Shown: piece by piece, positions 1 to 7,208 of the stretch
Layout: every line of letters starts with the position of its first letter
How positions within the stretch are numbered: the first letter of the stretch is position 1
Assembly: GCA_030597505.1 (NCBI GenBank)
Contig: JAUVRS010000029.1
Coordinates: forward strand, 1 to 14,683
DNA length: 14,683 bases
DNA from: Desulfobacteraceae bacterium
GTDB taxonomy: Bacteria; Desulfobacterota; DSM-4660; Desulfatiglandales; Desulfatiglandaceae
Direction: 5' to 3'
Notes under the pieces: model-generated
The model's input: the letters and a program-made list of their open reading frames with translations, nothing else
Told to the model about the DNA's origin: nothing
The model's database searches: none
Position numbers and translations under genes: made by a program

Positions 1-567
1 ACAATATTCATTATCGATGAAATCGATAAAATAGTCGTCTCTAAAAGGTCCTATTTTTTTGTATGTAGAAAGGGAAATGAGCATTCCGGAAGTGATCGCA
101 ATCAATGTTCGGTTGCTCGTTAGAGACTGCATGTCTTTGCACGTCACATGTTTTAGGGTGAGACGACCCACCAGCGGGAAGACGCCGAATGTCTCACTGT
201 TTCTGTCGTAGAAATTTGGGACAAAAAAACCCCACTTGCCGCTTGTTTGATCTCTCTTTGATTTGAAATTCAACATGCGCTCAAAATAGTCATGGGGTGG
301 CCACGAATCCTGATCAAACAGAAAGACGTTTTGAGCCCCGCGTTTCTCGGCTATTTTCATGCCTTTATTGAGAGCGGAAGCCAGCCCCACGTTTTCCGGG
401 GCTTCCCGGACAATGAGGTTTTGGTGCTTTGGAAAACGAGAGGTCATGTTTTCAGGTGTGTTGTCAACAACTATCACTGTGTCACAAAGACGTGATACCC
501 TTTCCAGGTTCCTAAGAGCACTGGCATCCGGAAAATAGGTGACAATGACAGCCGTGCACTTTGGCAT
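1..567 (-). CDS. Rhamnosyltransferase-like family 2 glycosyltransferase, partial
   Basis: The gene reads leftward from an ATG at 567 and runs off the window at base 1, so 189 N-terminal residues are visible and no stop is seen. The GT-A fold features are in order: AVIVTYFPD near residues 6-14, VIVVDN at 31-36, ENVGLASALNKG at 58-69, and the acidic nucleotide-sugar/metal motif DQDS at 85-88. Near the cut edge comes DYFIDFIDNEYC, the kind of motif found in the RfbF/rhamnosyltransferase branch of GT2. The family transfers a sugar (often rhamnose) from a nucleotide donor to a growing lipid-linked glycan at the cytoplasmic face of the membrane. A GGGGG run lies just upstream of the ATG, and a promoter is listed separately. 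The gene is divergent from the glycosyltransferase fusion at 773. The sugar specificity is inferred from motif resemblance only. Confidence 0.85.
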   Translation of the reverse strand, partial: MPKCTAVIVTYFPDASALRNLERVSRLCDTVIVVDNTPENMTSRFPKHQNLIVREAPENVGLASALNKGMKIAEKRGAQNVFLFDQDSWPPHDYFERMLNFKSKRDQTSGKWGFFVPNFYDRNSETFGVFPLVGRLTLKHVTCKDMQSLTSNRTLIAITSGMLISLSTYKKIGPFRDDYFIDFIDNEYC

Positions 568-610
568 AAAACCCCCAATATAAATGAATTAATTGTGTCT
601 TTGAAATTTT

Positions 611-639
611 AGCATAGGCGAAAGCTCTTTCCCTGTCAA
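611..639 (-). promoter_or_regulatory. Predicted sigma70-type promoter for the leftward GT2 gene
   Basis: On the minus strand a perfect TTGACA (-35, plus positions 634-639) is followed after exactly 17 bases by TATGCT (-10, positions 611-616, 4 of 6 matches to TATAAT). Transcription would start about 35 bases before the ATG at 567. No equally good promoter was seen for the rightward gene at 773 in the same 205-bp divergent gap. Confidence 0.5.
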
Positions 640-716
640 ACCTGCTGGAGGTGCCGAACAACATTCTTGATGGAGGTCTTGATGGGGAAAACTCTGAAAA
701 AATTAGGACCACAAAA

Positions 717-776
717 ATGAACCCAACAGATATGCCGGATCCTGACTCGGGCTGGAATGGGCCGCGATTACCGTGA
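717..776 (+). other. Possible 19-codon leader ORF overlapping the fusion gene start
   Basis: An ATG at 717, preceded by AGGA about nine bases upstream, opens a 19-codon frame (MNPTDMPDPDSGWNGPRLP). Its TGA stop overlaps the GTG start of the downstream glycosyltransferase as GTGA (773-776). This arrangement is typical of translational coupling and would help explain how a GTG start with little Shine-Dalgarno sequence is used. The peptide matches nothing I recognise. It may be the tail of a lost gene or chance. Confidence 0.2.
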
Positions 777-2935
777 AATCCATAGACGTCATAATCGTCA
801 ATTATAACAGCACCGATTTCTTGCTGGAGTGTCTGAAATCACTTTTTGATGATGTCCGGGCACGCTCCCGTATTAGGGTTCATGTAATAGATAACGCGTC
901 CAAAGACAATGTGGATCGTGTCAGCAGCCGGTTCCCACAGGTGGTGGTCACAAAAAATGAGCACAATGTGGGGTTTGCCAGGGCACTGAATTGTGGTCTG
1001 AGGCAGTCCTCTGCGCCCTACATCTTGATTCTAAACCCGGACACCATTGTTCGTGACGGCTTTCTCGAATCGGTCCTCGGGTATATGGAAGAACACCCTG
1101 ATGTCGGGATCGTGGGCCCCAAGATCCTGGGGGGTGACGGGGTTGTTCAAGGCTCTGCGCGGTCGCATCCAACACCCCTTACTGCCTTTTTTGGGCGCAC
1201 TTCCATGTTGACCCGATGGTTCCCCAATAACCCGGTGACAACCCGAAACCTTCTTACCCTGAGGTCCGACGGAGTCACCCCCATGACAGTGGATTGGGTT
1301 TCAGGCGCCTGTATGGTTGTTTGTAGGGAGGTGTTGGAGGAGGTGGGCCTTCTGGACGAAAACTTCTTTATGTACTGGGAAGATGCTGACTGGTGTCGGC
1401 GTACCCGGAGCAGAGGGTGGAAGGTCGTTTATTTCCCTCCGGCATGTGTTGTTCACTACGTTGGGGTAAGCAGCGATCAGGCAGCGCTGAAATCCATTTT
1501 AGAATTTCACAAGAGTATCTACTGGCTTTTCCATAAGTATAGCACCTCAACTCAGATTTTTTTGGAACCCTTTGTGATTGCCGGGCTCTCCCTCCGGGCC
1601 CCGTTTGTCTTTACTTCAACCGTTATTCGCCTGTGGGCCAGCAACCATCGGTCTTTGAAAACACGCAGGAAGTCACCTGCCGTCGTCGTATTTCCGAAGG
1701 ATAGGCGGATAAAGATTTTGCGAATGATCGCACGTCTCAATGTGGGGGGGCCCTCCATCCATGTACACATATTGACAAAGGGGGTGGATAAAACAAAATT
1801 TCATACAGTCCTTGTGGCGGGAAAGATTTCGACCAATGAAGGAGATATGAGCTACCTCTTTGATTCCCACGATACCCAGCCAATTATCATTTCCCAGTTG
1901 CAGCGGGAGATCAGCATCAGAATGGATCTGAAGGCCTTTTTGGAGATATTCAAAATACTTCGTCGAGAAAACCCTGACATCGTTCATACCCACACGGCCA
2001 AGGCAGGCACCAGTTCCCGGTTAGCGGTCTTTTTTTATAACCTTATGGGTAAAAAGAAGGTGCGAATGGTTCACACCTTTCACGGTAATGTGTTTGCGGG
2101 GTATTTTGGAAAAGCCAAATCCATGGCCTTTATATGGATCGAGCGGTTGTTGGCAAAAGAGACAGATCTGATTGTTGCCGTAAGTGAGGGGCAGAAAAAA
2201 GAACTGGCAGATACATACCGCATTGCCTTACCCGAGAAGATCAGGGCGGTAAAGCTGGGTTTTGATCTAAATCCGTTTCTGGAAAATGGGGCGCTTAAAG
2301 GAAGGTTTAGGCGCACGCTCGGCATTGACGATGGAACACTGCTTATTGCCATTGTTGGGAGGCTGGTGCCCATCAAGAATCATTTTATGTTTTTTCGGGC
2401 AGGAAAAAGATTTGTTGATCAAAATCCTCAGGTTCGGGTCAGGTTTGCGGTTGTTGGGGATGGTGAGTTGAGAGAGGATCTCGAAGCATACTGTAAACAA
2501 ATTGGGTTGTCCGGCAATGTGACGTTTTGTGGGTGGATGAGAGACCTCCCGATGGTTTACGCAGACACAGATATTCTCGCCCTCACCTCAATAAATGAGG
2601 GCACCCCTGTTTCAATTATTGAGGCAATGGCCTCCTCTGTTCCCGTCGTATCCACAAATGCAGGAGGTGTTTTGGACCTTCTGGGGCCACATAACGGCAT
2701 TCCGGAATCAAATGGCTTCAGAGTCTGCCAAAGGGGCATTCTTTGTCGGAAAGATGATGATTTGGGATTCGCCAAGGCGTTGGCGTATGTCGTCGGGACC
2801 GACCCTTGTATAACAAAAGGCCTCACACGACGGGGGCGATCCTTTGTGAAAGAGACGTTTTCGGCACAGCGGCTGTTGCGAGATATGGAGGCTCTTTATT
2901 TGGAATTGATGGGAAGAGGGTATGGGCATAATTGA
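773..2935 (+). CDS. Bifunctional GT2-GT4 glycosyltransferase fusion
   Basis: This 720-residue protein joins two complete glycosyltransferases. Residues 1 to about 250 are a WbbL-type GT2 domain with VIIVNYNS (6-13), NVGFARALNCG, the DXD-like NPDT (88-91) and WEDADWC (202-208), which is the family's ED-containing motif. A hydrophobic, basic segment at about 255-300 resembles the membrane-associated tail usual in WbbL proteins. From about residue 311 a GT4 (GT-B) domain starts with a canonical N-terminus (IKILRMIARLNVGGPS) and carries the EX7E signature at E609 and E617. It probably adds two consecutive sugars to one lipid-linked acceptor in the cytoplasm. The start is GTG, with an in-frame TGA at 743-745 limiting any extension upstream. 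No internal stop or frameshift was seen. The two sugars cannot be named from sequence. Confidence 0.9.
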   Translation: MKSIDVIIVNYNSTDFLLECLKSLFDDVRARSRIRVHVIDNASKDNVDRVSSRFPQVVVTKNEHNVGFARALNCGLRQSSAPYILILNPDTIVRDGFLESVLGYMEEHPDVGIVGPKILGGDGVVQGSARSHPTPLTAFFGRTSMLTRWFPNNPVTTRNLLTLRSDGVTPMTVDWVSGACMVVCREVLEEVGLLDENFFMYWEDADWCRRTRSRGWKVVYFPPACVVHYVGVSSDQAALKSILEFHKSIYWLFHKYSTSTQIFLEPFVIAGLSLRAPFVFTSTVIRLWASNHRSLKTRRKSPAVVVFPKDRRIKILRMIARLNVGGPSIHVHILTKGVDKTKFHTVLVAGKISTNEGDMSYLFDSHDTQPIIISQLQREISIRMDLKAFLEIFKILRRENPDIVHTHTAKAGTSSRLAVFFYNLMGKKKVRMVHTFHGNVFAGYFGKAKSMAFIWIERLLAKETDLIVAVSEGQKKELADTYRIALPEKIRAVKLGFDLNPFLENGALKGRFRRTLGIDDGTLLIAIVGRLVPIKNHFMFFRAGKRFVDQNPQVRVRFAVVGDGELREDLEAYCKQIGLSGNVTFCGWMRDLPMVYADTDILALTSINEGTPVSIIEAMASSVPVVSTNAGGVLDLLGPHNGIPESNGFRVCQRGILCRKDDDLGFAKALAYVVGTDPCITKGLTRRGRSFVKETFSAQRLLRDMEALYLELMGRGYGHN

Positions 2936-3028
2936 AGATTCCTTGGTCCAACCCCTAACGTTCGTTAGACACTCCCTGATCTTGGCGTATGCAAGAAATT
3001 GGGTAATTATCGATAACAGCGAGTCTAA

Positions 3029-4399
3029 ATGGTTAATCCATTGAGCATTGGTTTGAACCGCTGGAGAAATTGGCGTGTAAAGTCGACCAATCGACGAATT
3101 TTGGCCGCAATGATTAGCGTAGGTGGCTTTGCTATTATCGTGAAGCTGACTTCAACTGCGAAGCAATTGGTCATAGCCGACCAATTCGGTACAAGCGATG
3201 CCCTTGACGCTTTCCTCATCGCATTCTTGATCCCATCACTTGCCATAAATGTGGTGTCAGGATCATTCAATGCGGCCTTTATGCCCACCTTTATCAAGGT
3301 AAAAGAACAGCAGGGGCAGGGTGCGGCGCAACGCCTTTTTTCAAATGTAATGGTCTGGAGTACTCTCCTGATGATTGCTATATCAGGTCTTCTTGCGCTG
3401 GTATCCCCGTTTATCATACCAATTGTGGGTTCCGGCTTCAGTCCCGAGAAGCAGGCACTCACACGATCGCTATTTCTTGCTATGCTGCCCGTGTTGACCA
3501 TCAGCGGTTTGGCGACCATATGGGCCAGTATCCTTAACGCAGAAGAACGGTTCGCATTGGCGGCCATCGCCCCCATCATGACACCTGCAGTGGCAGTAAC
3601 TGCCATTCTGTTCATGGGGACGATGTGGGGAATCTATGCCCTCGCCATAGGGACAGTCGGTGGGTTTCTTTTGGAGGCGGTTTTGCTGGCATGGGGCCTC
3701 AAACGGCACGGTTTTTCCCTTATTCCGCGGTGGCATGGCCTGGACCGTGCCGTGAAGCAGGTCGCCAGGCAGTATGCCCCAATGGCCGCAGGGGCATTAT
3801 TGATGAGTAGCACTGAGTTGGTAGATCAGTCCATGGCTGCTATGCTTGGACCGGGAAGTGTTTCTGCCCTAAACTACGGCAATAAGGTTGTTGCCCTAAT
3901 CATCGGTATCGGCTCCATGGCCTTGAGTACGGCGGTATTTCCGTATTTTTCCCGCATGGTGGCGGTTAATGACTGGATTGGCGTGCGTCACACACTCAAA
4001 ACGTATGCTCGACTGGTCCTTTTCGTGACTGTTCCGATGACACTGGTCCTTTTCTATTTATCAGATCCTATTGTGGCGCTTTTGTTTGAGCGGGGGGCCT
4101 TTACTGCAGGCGACAGTCGGCTGGTTGGGCAGGTCCAGGCCCTCTATATTTTGCAGATTCCGTTCTATGTCCTGGGGATCATGGGTGTCCGGCTCCTAAG
4201 CGCCCTTAAGAAGAATCAGATATTGATGGGGATATCGGCAGTAAACCTGGCGACTAATATTGTCGGTAACTATGTGTTCATGCGTTATTTGGGTGTGGCA
4301 GGCATTAGCCTATCAACAAGTGTTGTCTATGCAATTTCAATGTCACTAATTTACCTGTTCTTGAAGTCACAATTGGGGAAGTTAGAATCAAATGAATAA
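3029..4399 (+). CDS. MurJ/MviN-like lipid-linked oligosaccharide flippase
   Basis: A 456-residue, highly hydrophobic protein of the MviN/MurJ branch of the MOP flippase superfamily. It has about 12 predicted membrane spans, against 14 in the 511-residue E. coli MurJ. The family motif region is clear: FGTSDALDAFLIAFLIPSL, then GSFNAAFMPTF, which corresponds to MurJ's AEGAFSQAFVP. By eye alignment D60 matches MurJ D39, but the essential MurJ arginines are changed: K45 replaces R24, the R52/R53 pair falls on I73/N74, and a lysine in the NYGNK segment replaces R270. Lying among glycosyltransferases, it is more likely the flippase for this locus's polysaccharide intermediate than the housekeeping lipid II flippase. 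The Shine-Dalgarno sequence is weak. Its end overlaps the next gene by 8 bp, suggesting translational coupling. Function is inferred from family and context. Confidence 0.85.
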   Translation: MVNPLSIGLNRWRNWRVKSTNRRILAAMISVGGFAIIVKLTSTAKQLVIADQFGTSDALDAFLIAFLIPSLAINVVSGSFNAAFMPTFIKVKEQQGQGAAQRLFSNVMVWSTLLMIAISGLLALVSPFIIPIVGSGFSPEKQALTRSLFLAMLPVLTISGLATIWASILNAEERFALAAIAPIMTPAVAVTAILFMGTMWGIYALAIGTVGGFLLEAVLLAWGLKRHGFSLIPRWHGLDRAVKQVARQYAPMAAGALLMSSTELVDQSMAAMLGPGSVSALNYGNKVVALIIGIGSMALSTAVFPYFSRMVAVNDWIGVRHTLKTYARLVLFVTVPMTLVLFYLSDPIVALLFERGAFTAGDSRLVGQVQALYILQIPFYVLGIMGVRLLSALKKNQILMGISAVNLATNIVGNYVFMRYLGVAGISLSTSVVYAISMSLIYLFLKSQLGKLESNE

Positions 4400-5105
4400 T
4401 TCGATTCCAGAACATTATTCAAATAACCAGGGTAAGATTTGGGCACATTTCCAAAATAGAAATCCTGAAGTCTTTGAAGCCGCCAAGGCTCGGATGACTT
4501 ATATCATACGGGAAATTTCGCGCAAAAAAACCTCATCCGTTCCCTGCGTCTTAAATGTTGGGGCAGGTAATGGGTATTTCGAGGAGAGCGCACTCCGATT
4601 GGGCTGGCAGATTTATTCCTTAGACCCTGACGAAAGCACAGTCAAACGGCTTTTGGAGAAAGGAATAAGAGCCCATAGAGGCTATATAGAGAAAATGCCT
4701 TTTCCCGATGAAAGCTTTGATTTCGTGATTGCTTCTGAGGTACTTGAACATCTGGGTGCTGAACAGTTTCATGAAGGGTTTGCGGAGATTGCGAGAGTAA
4801 TGCGGAGAGGTGCTTGGCTAATAGGAACCGTCCCTTACTGTGAAAACCTATTTCTAAATGAAGTGGTATGTCCAAAGTGTCAGGAGGTATTCCATCGATG
4901 GGGCCACAGGAGATCATTTGATGTCCATACAATGCGCAATGAACTGTCATCTTTTTTTAATGAAATTATTGTCAAAAAGAGGGCGTTTGTAAAGTTTCAT
5001 GGACGAAGATTTAAAGGGAAAATAAAGAGCCTTGTTCGGCTAATCCTAGCGAATTACGGCGTAGAAATCGCTTCGCCAAACATTTATTTTGCTGCGAGGA
5101 AATAA
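4392..5105 (+). CDS. Class I SAM-dependent methyltransferase with Cys/His cluster
   Basis: A 237-residue Methyltransf_11-type enzyme. Motif I, the SAM-binding loop, is VLNVGAGNG (53-61). An acidic ribose-binding residue follows at D78 (YSLDPD), then the motif IV-like FDFVIASEVLEHL (109-121). After the Rossmann core a cluster CPKC (160-163), H168 and H172 has CxxC-x4-H-x3-H spacing, which could bind zinc or help recognise the acceptor. The ATG lies within the last codons of the flippase gene (8-bp overlap), with a GGGAAG run upstream. It is followed 68 bases later by a second methyltransferase. In this context it probably methylates a sugar or the end of a polysaccharide chain, but the acceptor and the methylated atom are unknown. 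Confidence 0.85.
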   Translation: MNNSIPEHYSNNQGKIWAHFQNRNPEVFEAAKARMTYIIREISRKKTSSVPCVLNVGAGNGYFEESALRLGWQIYSLDPDESTVKRLLEKGIRAHRGYIEKMPFPDESFDFVIASEVLEHLGAEQFHEGFAEIARVMRRGAWLIGTVPYCENLFLNEVVCPKCQEVFHRWGHRRSFDVHTMRNELSSFFNEIIVKKRAFVKFHGRRFKGKIKSLVRLILANYGVEIASPNIYFAARK

Positions 5106-5163
5106 AAAGAGTTGCAGCCTAAACAATCTTTACAGTAGAAAGCACCTTTGAACGATATTTTCC

Positions 5164-5170
5164 GGAGGGG
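5164..5170 (+). promoter_or_regulatory. Strong ribosome binding site of the interrupted methyltransferase
   Basis: GGAGGGG ends three bases before the ATG at 5174. It fixes the start of the methyltransferase and shows that the 5' end of the gene is still equipped for translation despite the stop codon downstream. Confidence 0.6.
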
Positions 5171-5173
5171 ATA

Positions 5174-6007
5174 ATGACGGAGGAGCATTCAAAGGAAATC
5201 GCTAAGGGTTCGCGGTTTGAGTTCGGGAAAAATTGGCAAAGTTTTCTCAAGAGGATTGATGAGGATCGTATTCTGGAAGCAGAACGGTCGCTAAGAGAGA
5301 TGCTTGATGCCCGAAACCTTAACGGTAAATCTGTCCTGGATATTGGCTCGGGGAGTGGTCTTTTCAGCCTGGCGGCTCGGCGCCTCGGAGCTCGGGTCTA
5401 TTCCTTCGATTATGATCCGCTATCGGTAAGCTGCACCTCAGAGTTAAGAAAACGATATTTCCCAGATGATGCAGACTGGAGGGTTGAAGAAGGCTCAGCT
5501 CTGGACCCATTCTATATAAAGTCTTTGGGACAATATGATGTGGTCTATTCCTGGGGAGTGCTGCATCACACCGGGGACATGTGGAAGGCGCTTGAGAATG
5601 CGCTGATCCCTGTAAGATAGGGCGGCAAGCTATCCATTGCTATCTATAACGATCAGGGCAGAAAATCACAATACTGGAGAATCGTCAAACGGTCCTATAC
5701 ACGCAATCGGGCCGGGAGAATTCTGGTGATTGGAATGTTTTTCCCATATTTCTTTTTTGGTGGGCTTGCAGCGGATATCTTGCGTGGAACGAACCCATTA
5801 AGGCGCTTTAGTGATTATAAGAGATCCCGCGGCATGTCGGTATTGACGGACTGGTTTGACTGGTTGGGCGGGTACCCCTTTGAGGTAGCCAAACCGGAGC
5901 AGATCTTTGACTTCTGCAGGAAGAGGGGCTTTGGTCTGGATCATCTGAAGACGTGTGGGGCCGGACTTGGAAATAATGAATTCGTATTTACTAAAATCGA
6001 ACAGTAA
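5174..6007 (+). pseudogene. SAM-dependent methyltransferase interrupted by one in-frame TAG
   Basis: A class I methyltransferase reading frame of 277 sense-or-TAG codons before its TAA, broken only at codon 149 (TAG at 5618-5620). Residues 1-148 contain motif [10 protein letters not shown] (54-62), the acidic FDYD (78-81) and [13 protein letters not shown]. Directly after the TAG, in the same frame, the family-like sequence continues as GGKLSIAIYND and proceeds for 128 sense codons to GAGLGNNEFVF and a TAA at 6005-6007. There is no frameshift and no second stop. One base change (for example CAG, AAG or GAG to TAG) would explain it. Possibilities are a recent nonsense mutation, a sequencing error, or read-through (suppression or pyrrolysine insertion). 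No good ribosome site exists for a separate downstream fragment. The ordinary product would be a glycan or sugar methyltransferase. Confidence 0.8.
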
Positions 6008-6083
6008 GGACCTGCGCAGGGCCTAAGGCGCCTTGATAGCAGCTTTTGCTTGAGGGAACACACCTGATACCATCCCCCCTATT

Positions 6084-7208
6084 ATGCGAATTTTCTTTCT
6101 GATACGCTCGATGAACTACGGCGGCGCAGAGCGTCAACTTGCAGCACTCGCCACTGGGTTAAAGGAAATCGGTCATCGTGTGGTCGTGGCTGTTTTTTAT
6201 TCCGGAGGGCCTCTGCAAGCAGAACTGGAAAGGGCAGACATTTGTGTTCAGGAGTTAGGTAAGCGTAGGCGATGGGATGTGAGAGATTTTTTTTTCAGAC
6301 TTGTTCGTTTGGTGCATCAAGAGCAACCGGATGTGATACACAGCTATCTGGTTGTGCCCAATATCCTGTCAACGGTGTTGAAGATATTTTCATTTAAGAC
6401 CAAGATTGTCTGGGGAGTACGAGCCTCAAACGTGGATTTAACTCAATATGATTGGTTTTCAAACTTTACCTACCGCATTGAACCGCTCTTATCCCATTTT
6501 CCCGATCTGATCATTGTGAATTCACAGGCGGGTTTGGGTAATGCCGTTAGACAAGGGTTCCCGAAGGGAAAAATGGTGGTAGTCCCCAATGGCATAGATA
6601 CCTTGCGCTTTGCGCCCAATCAGGGGGCAAGAGACCGCCAACGTGCAAGGTGGCAGGTGAAGGATCATGATAAATTGATCGGTTTGGTCGGCCGGTTAGA
6701 TCCGATGAAAGGTCATCTCATTTTTCTCGAGGCAGCGGCGAAAGTAAAGGAAGGAAGGCACGGGGTCAAATTCGTTTGCGTCGGCGACGGGACTGCTGCA
6801 TATCGTGAAGGGCTCGAGTCGGTTGGTGAACATTTTGGGCTGAAAAAGGATTTGATCTGGGCGGGGACCTATGGGGACATGGCCGTCGTGTATAATGCGC
6901 TGGACATCTGCGTTTCTTCTTCTTATGGAGAAGGGTTTCCAAACGTTGTGGGTGAGGCGATGGCGTGCGGAGTTCCCTGTGTGGTCACCGATGTGGGGGA
7001 TTCAGCTTGGATTGTCGGCGACACCGGCATCGTTGTACCACCTAAAGATCCGGAGGCATTAGCCCAGGGCCTGGAGGTTATGTTAGCTCGTGTGAGTGGG
7101 ACCGGGTCCTTCCCTTTTAGAGGCGCCCGTAAGCGAATCTGTTTGGAATTCGACTTGAATAGGCTTGTGAAAAGAACTTCCGAGGCGCTGGAGACCCTTT
7201 TTGATTAA
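6084..7208 (+). CDS. Family 4 glycosyltransferase
   Basis: A 374-residue GT-B enzyme of complete length. The N-terminal domain starts with IRSMNYGGAERQL, the usual GT4 acceptor-side glycine loop and GGAE motif. The C-terminal donor-binding domain has VGRLDPMKGH, VCVGDG and the EX7E signature (E283 and E291) followed by ACGVPCVVTDVGDSAWIVGDTG. It should transfer a sugar from a nucleotide donor with retention of configuration to a lipid-linked acceptor on the cytoplasmic side. The ATG at 6084 has no convincing Shine-Dalgarno sequence. The last bases overlap the next gene's start by 8 bp, implying coupled translation. It is clearly paralogous to the next gene, especially across the EX7E region, suggesting an old tandem duplication. 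The sugar specificity is unknown. Confidence 0.9.
   Translation: MRIFFLIRSMNYGGAERQLAALATGLKEIGHRVVVAVFYSGGPLQAELERADICVQELGKRRRWDVRDFFFRLVRLVHQEQPDVIHSYLVVPNILSTVLKIFSFKTKIVWGVRASNVDLTQYDWFSNFTYRIEPLLSHFPDLIIVNSQAGLGNAVRQGFPKGKMVVVPNGIDTLRFAPNQGARDRQRARWQVKDHDKLIGLVGRLDPMKGHLIFLEAAAKVKEGRHGVKFVCVGDGTAAYREGLESVGEHFGLKKDLIWAGTYGDMAVVYNALDICVSSSYGEGFPNVVGEAMACGVPCVVTDVGDSAWIVGDTGIVVPPKDPEALAQGLEVMLARVSGTGSFPFRGARKRICLEFDLNRLVKRTSEALETLFD

Noticed and set aside
2936..3028. Short palindromes (CTAAC/GTTAG, and TTATCGATAA at 3007-3016) before the flippase gene, considered as an operator or terminator
   Set aside because: Too short and too AT-rich to separate from chance, and without a T-run.
3025..3615. 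A 196-codon open frame on the minus strand opposite the flippase gene
   Set aside because: It lies entirely antisense to a well-supported MurJ-family gene, and the translated sequence has no recognisable motif. Such shadows are common opposite hydrophobic genes.
5726..6007. A separate 93-codon gene after the TAG
   Set aside because: It is in the same frame as the upstream methyltransferase, its start falls mid-domain without a ribosome site, and its sequence is the C-terminal half of that enzyme.
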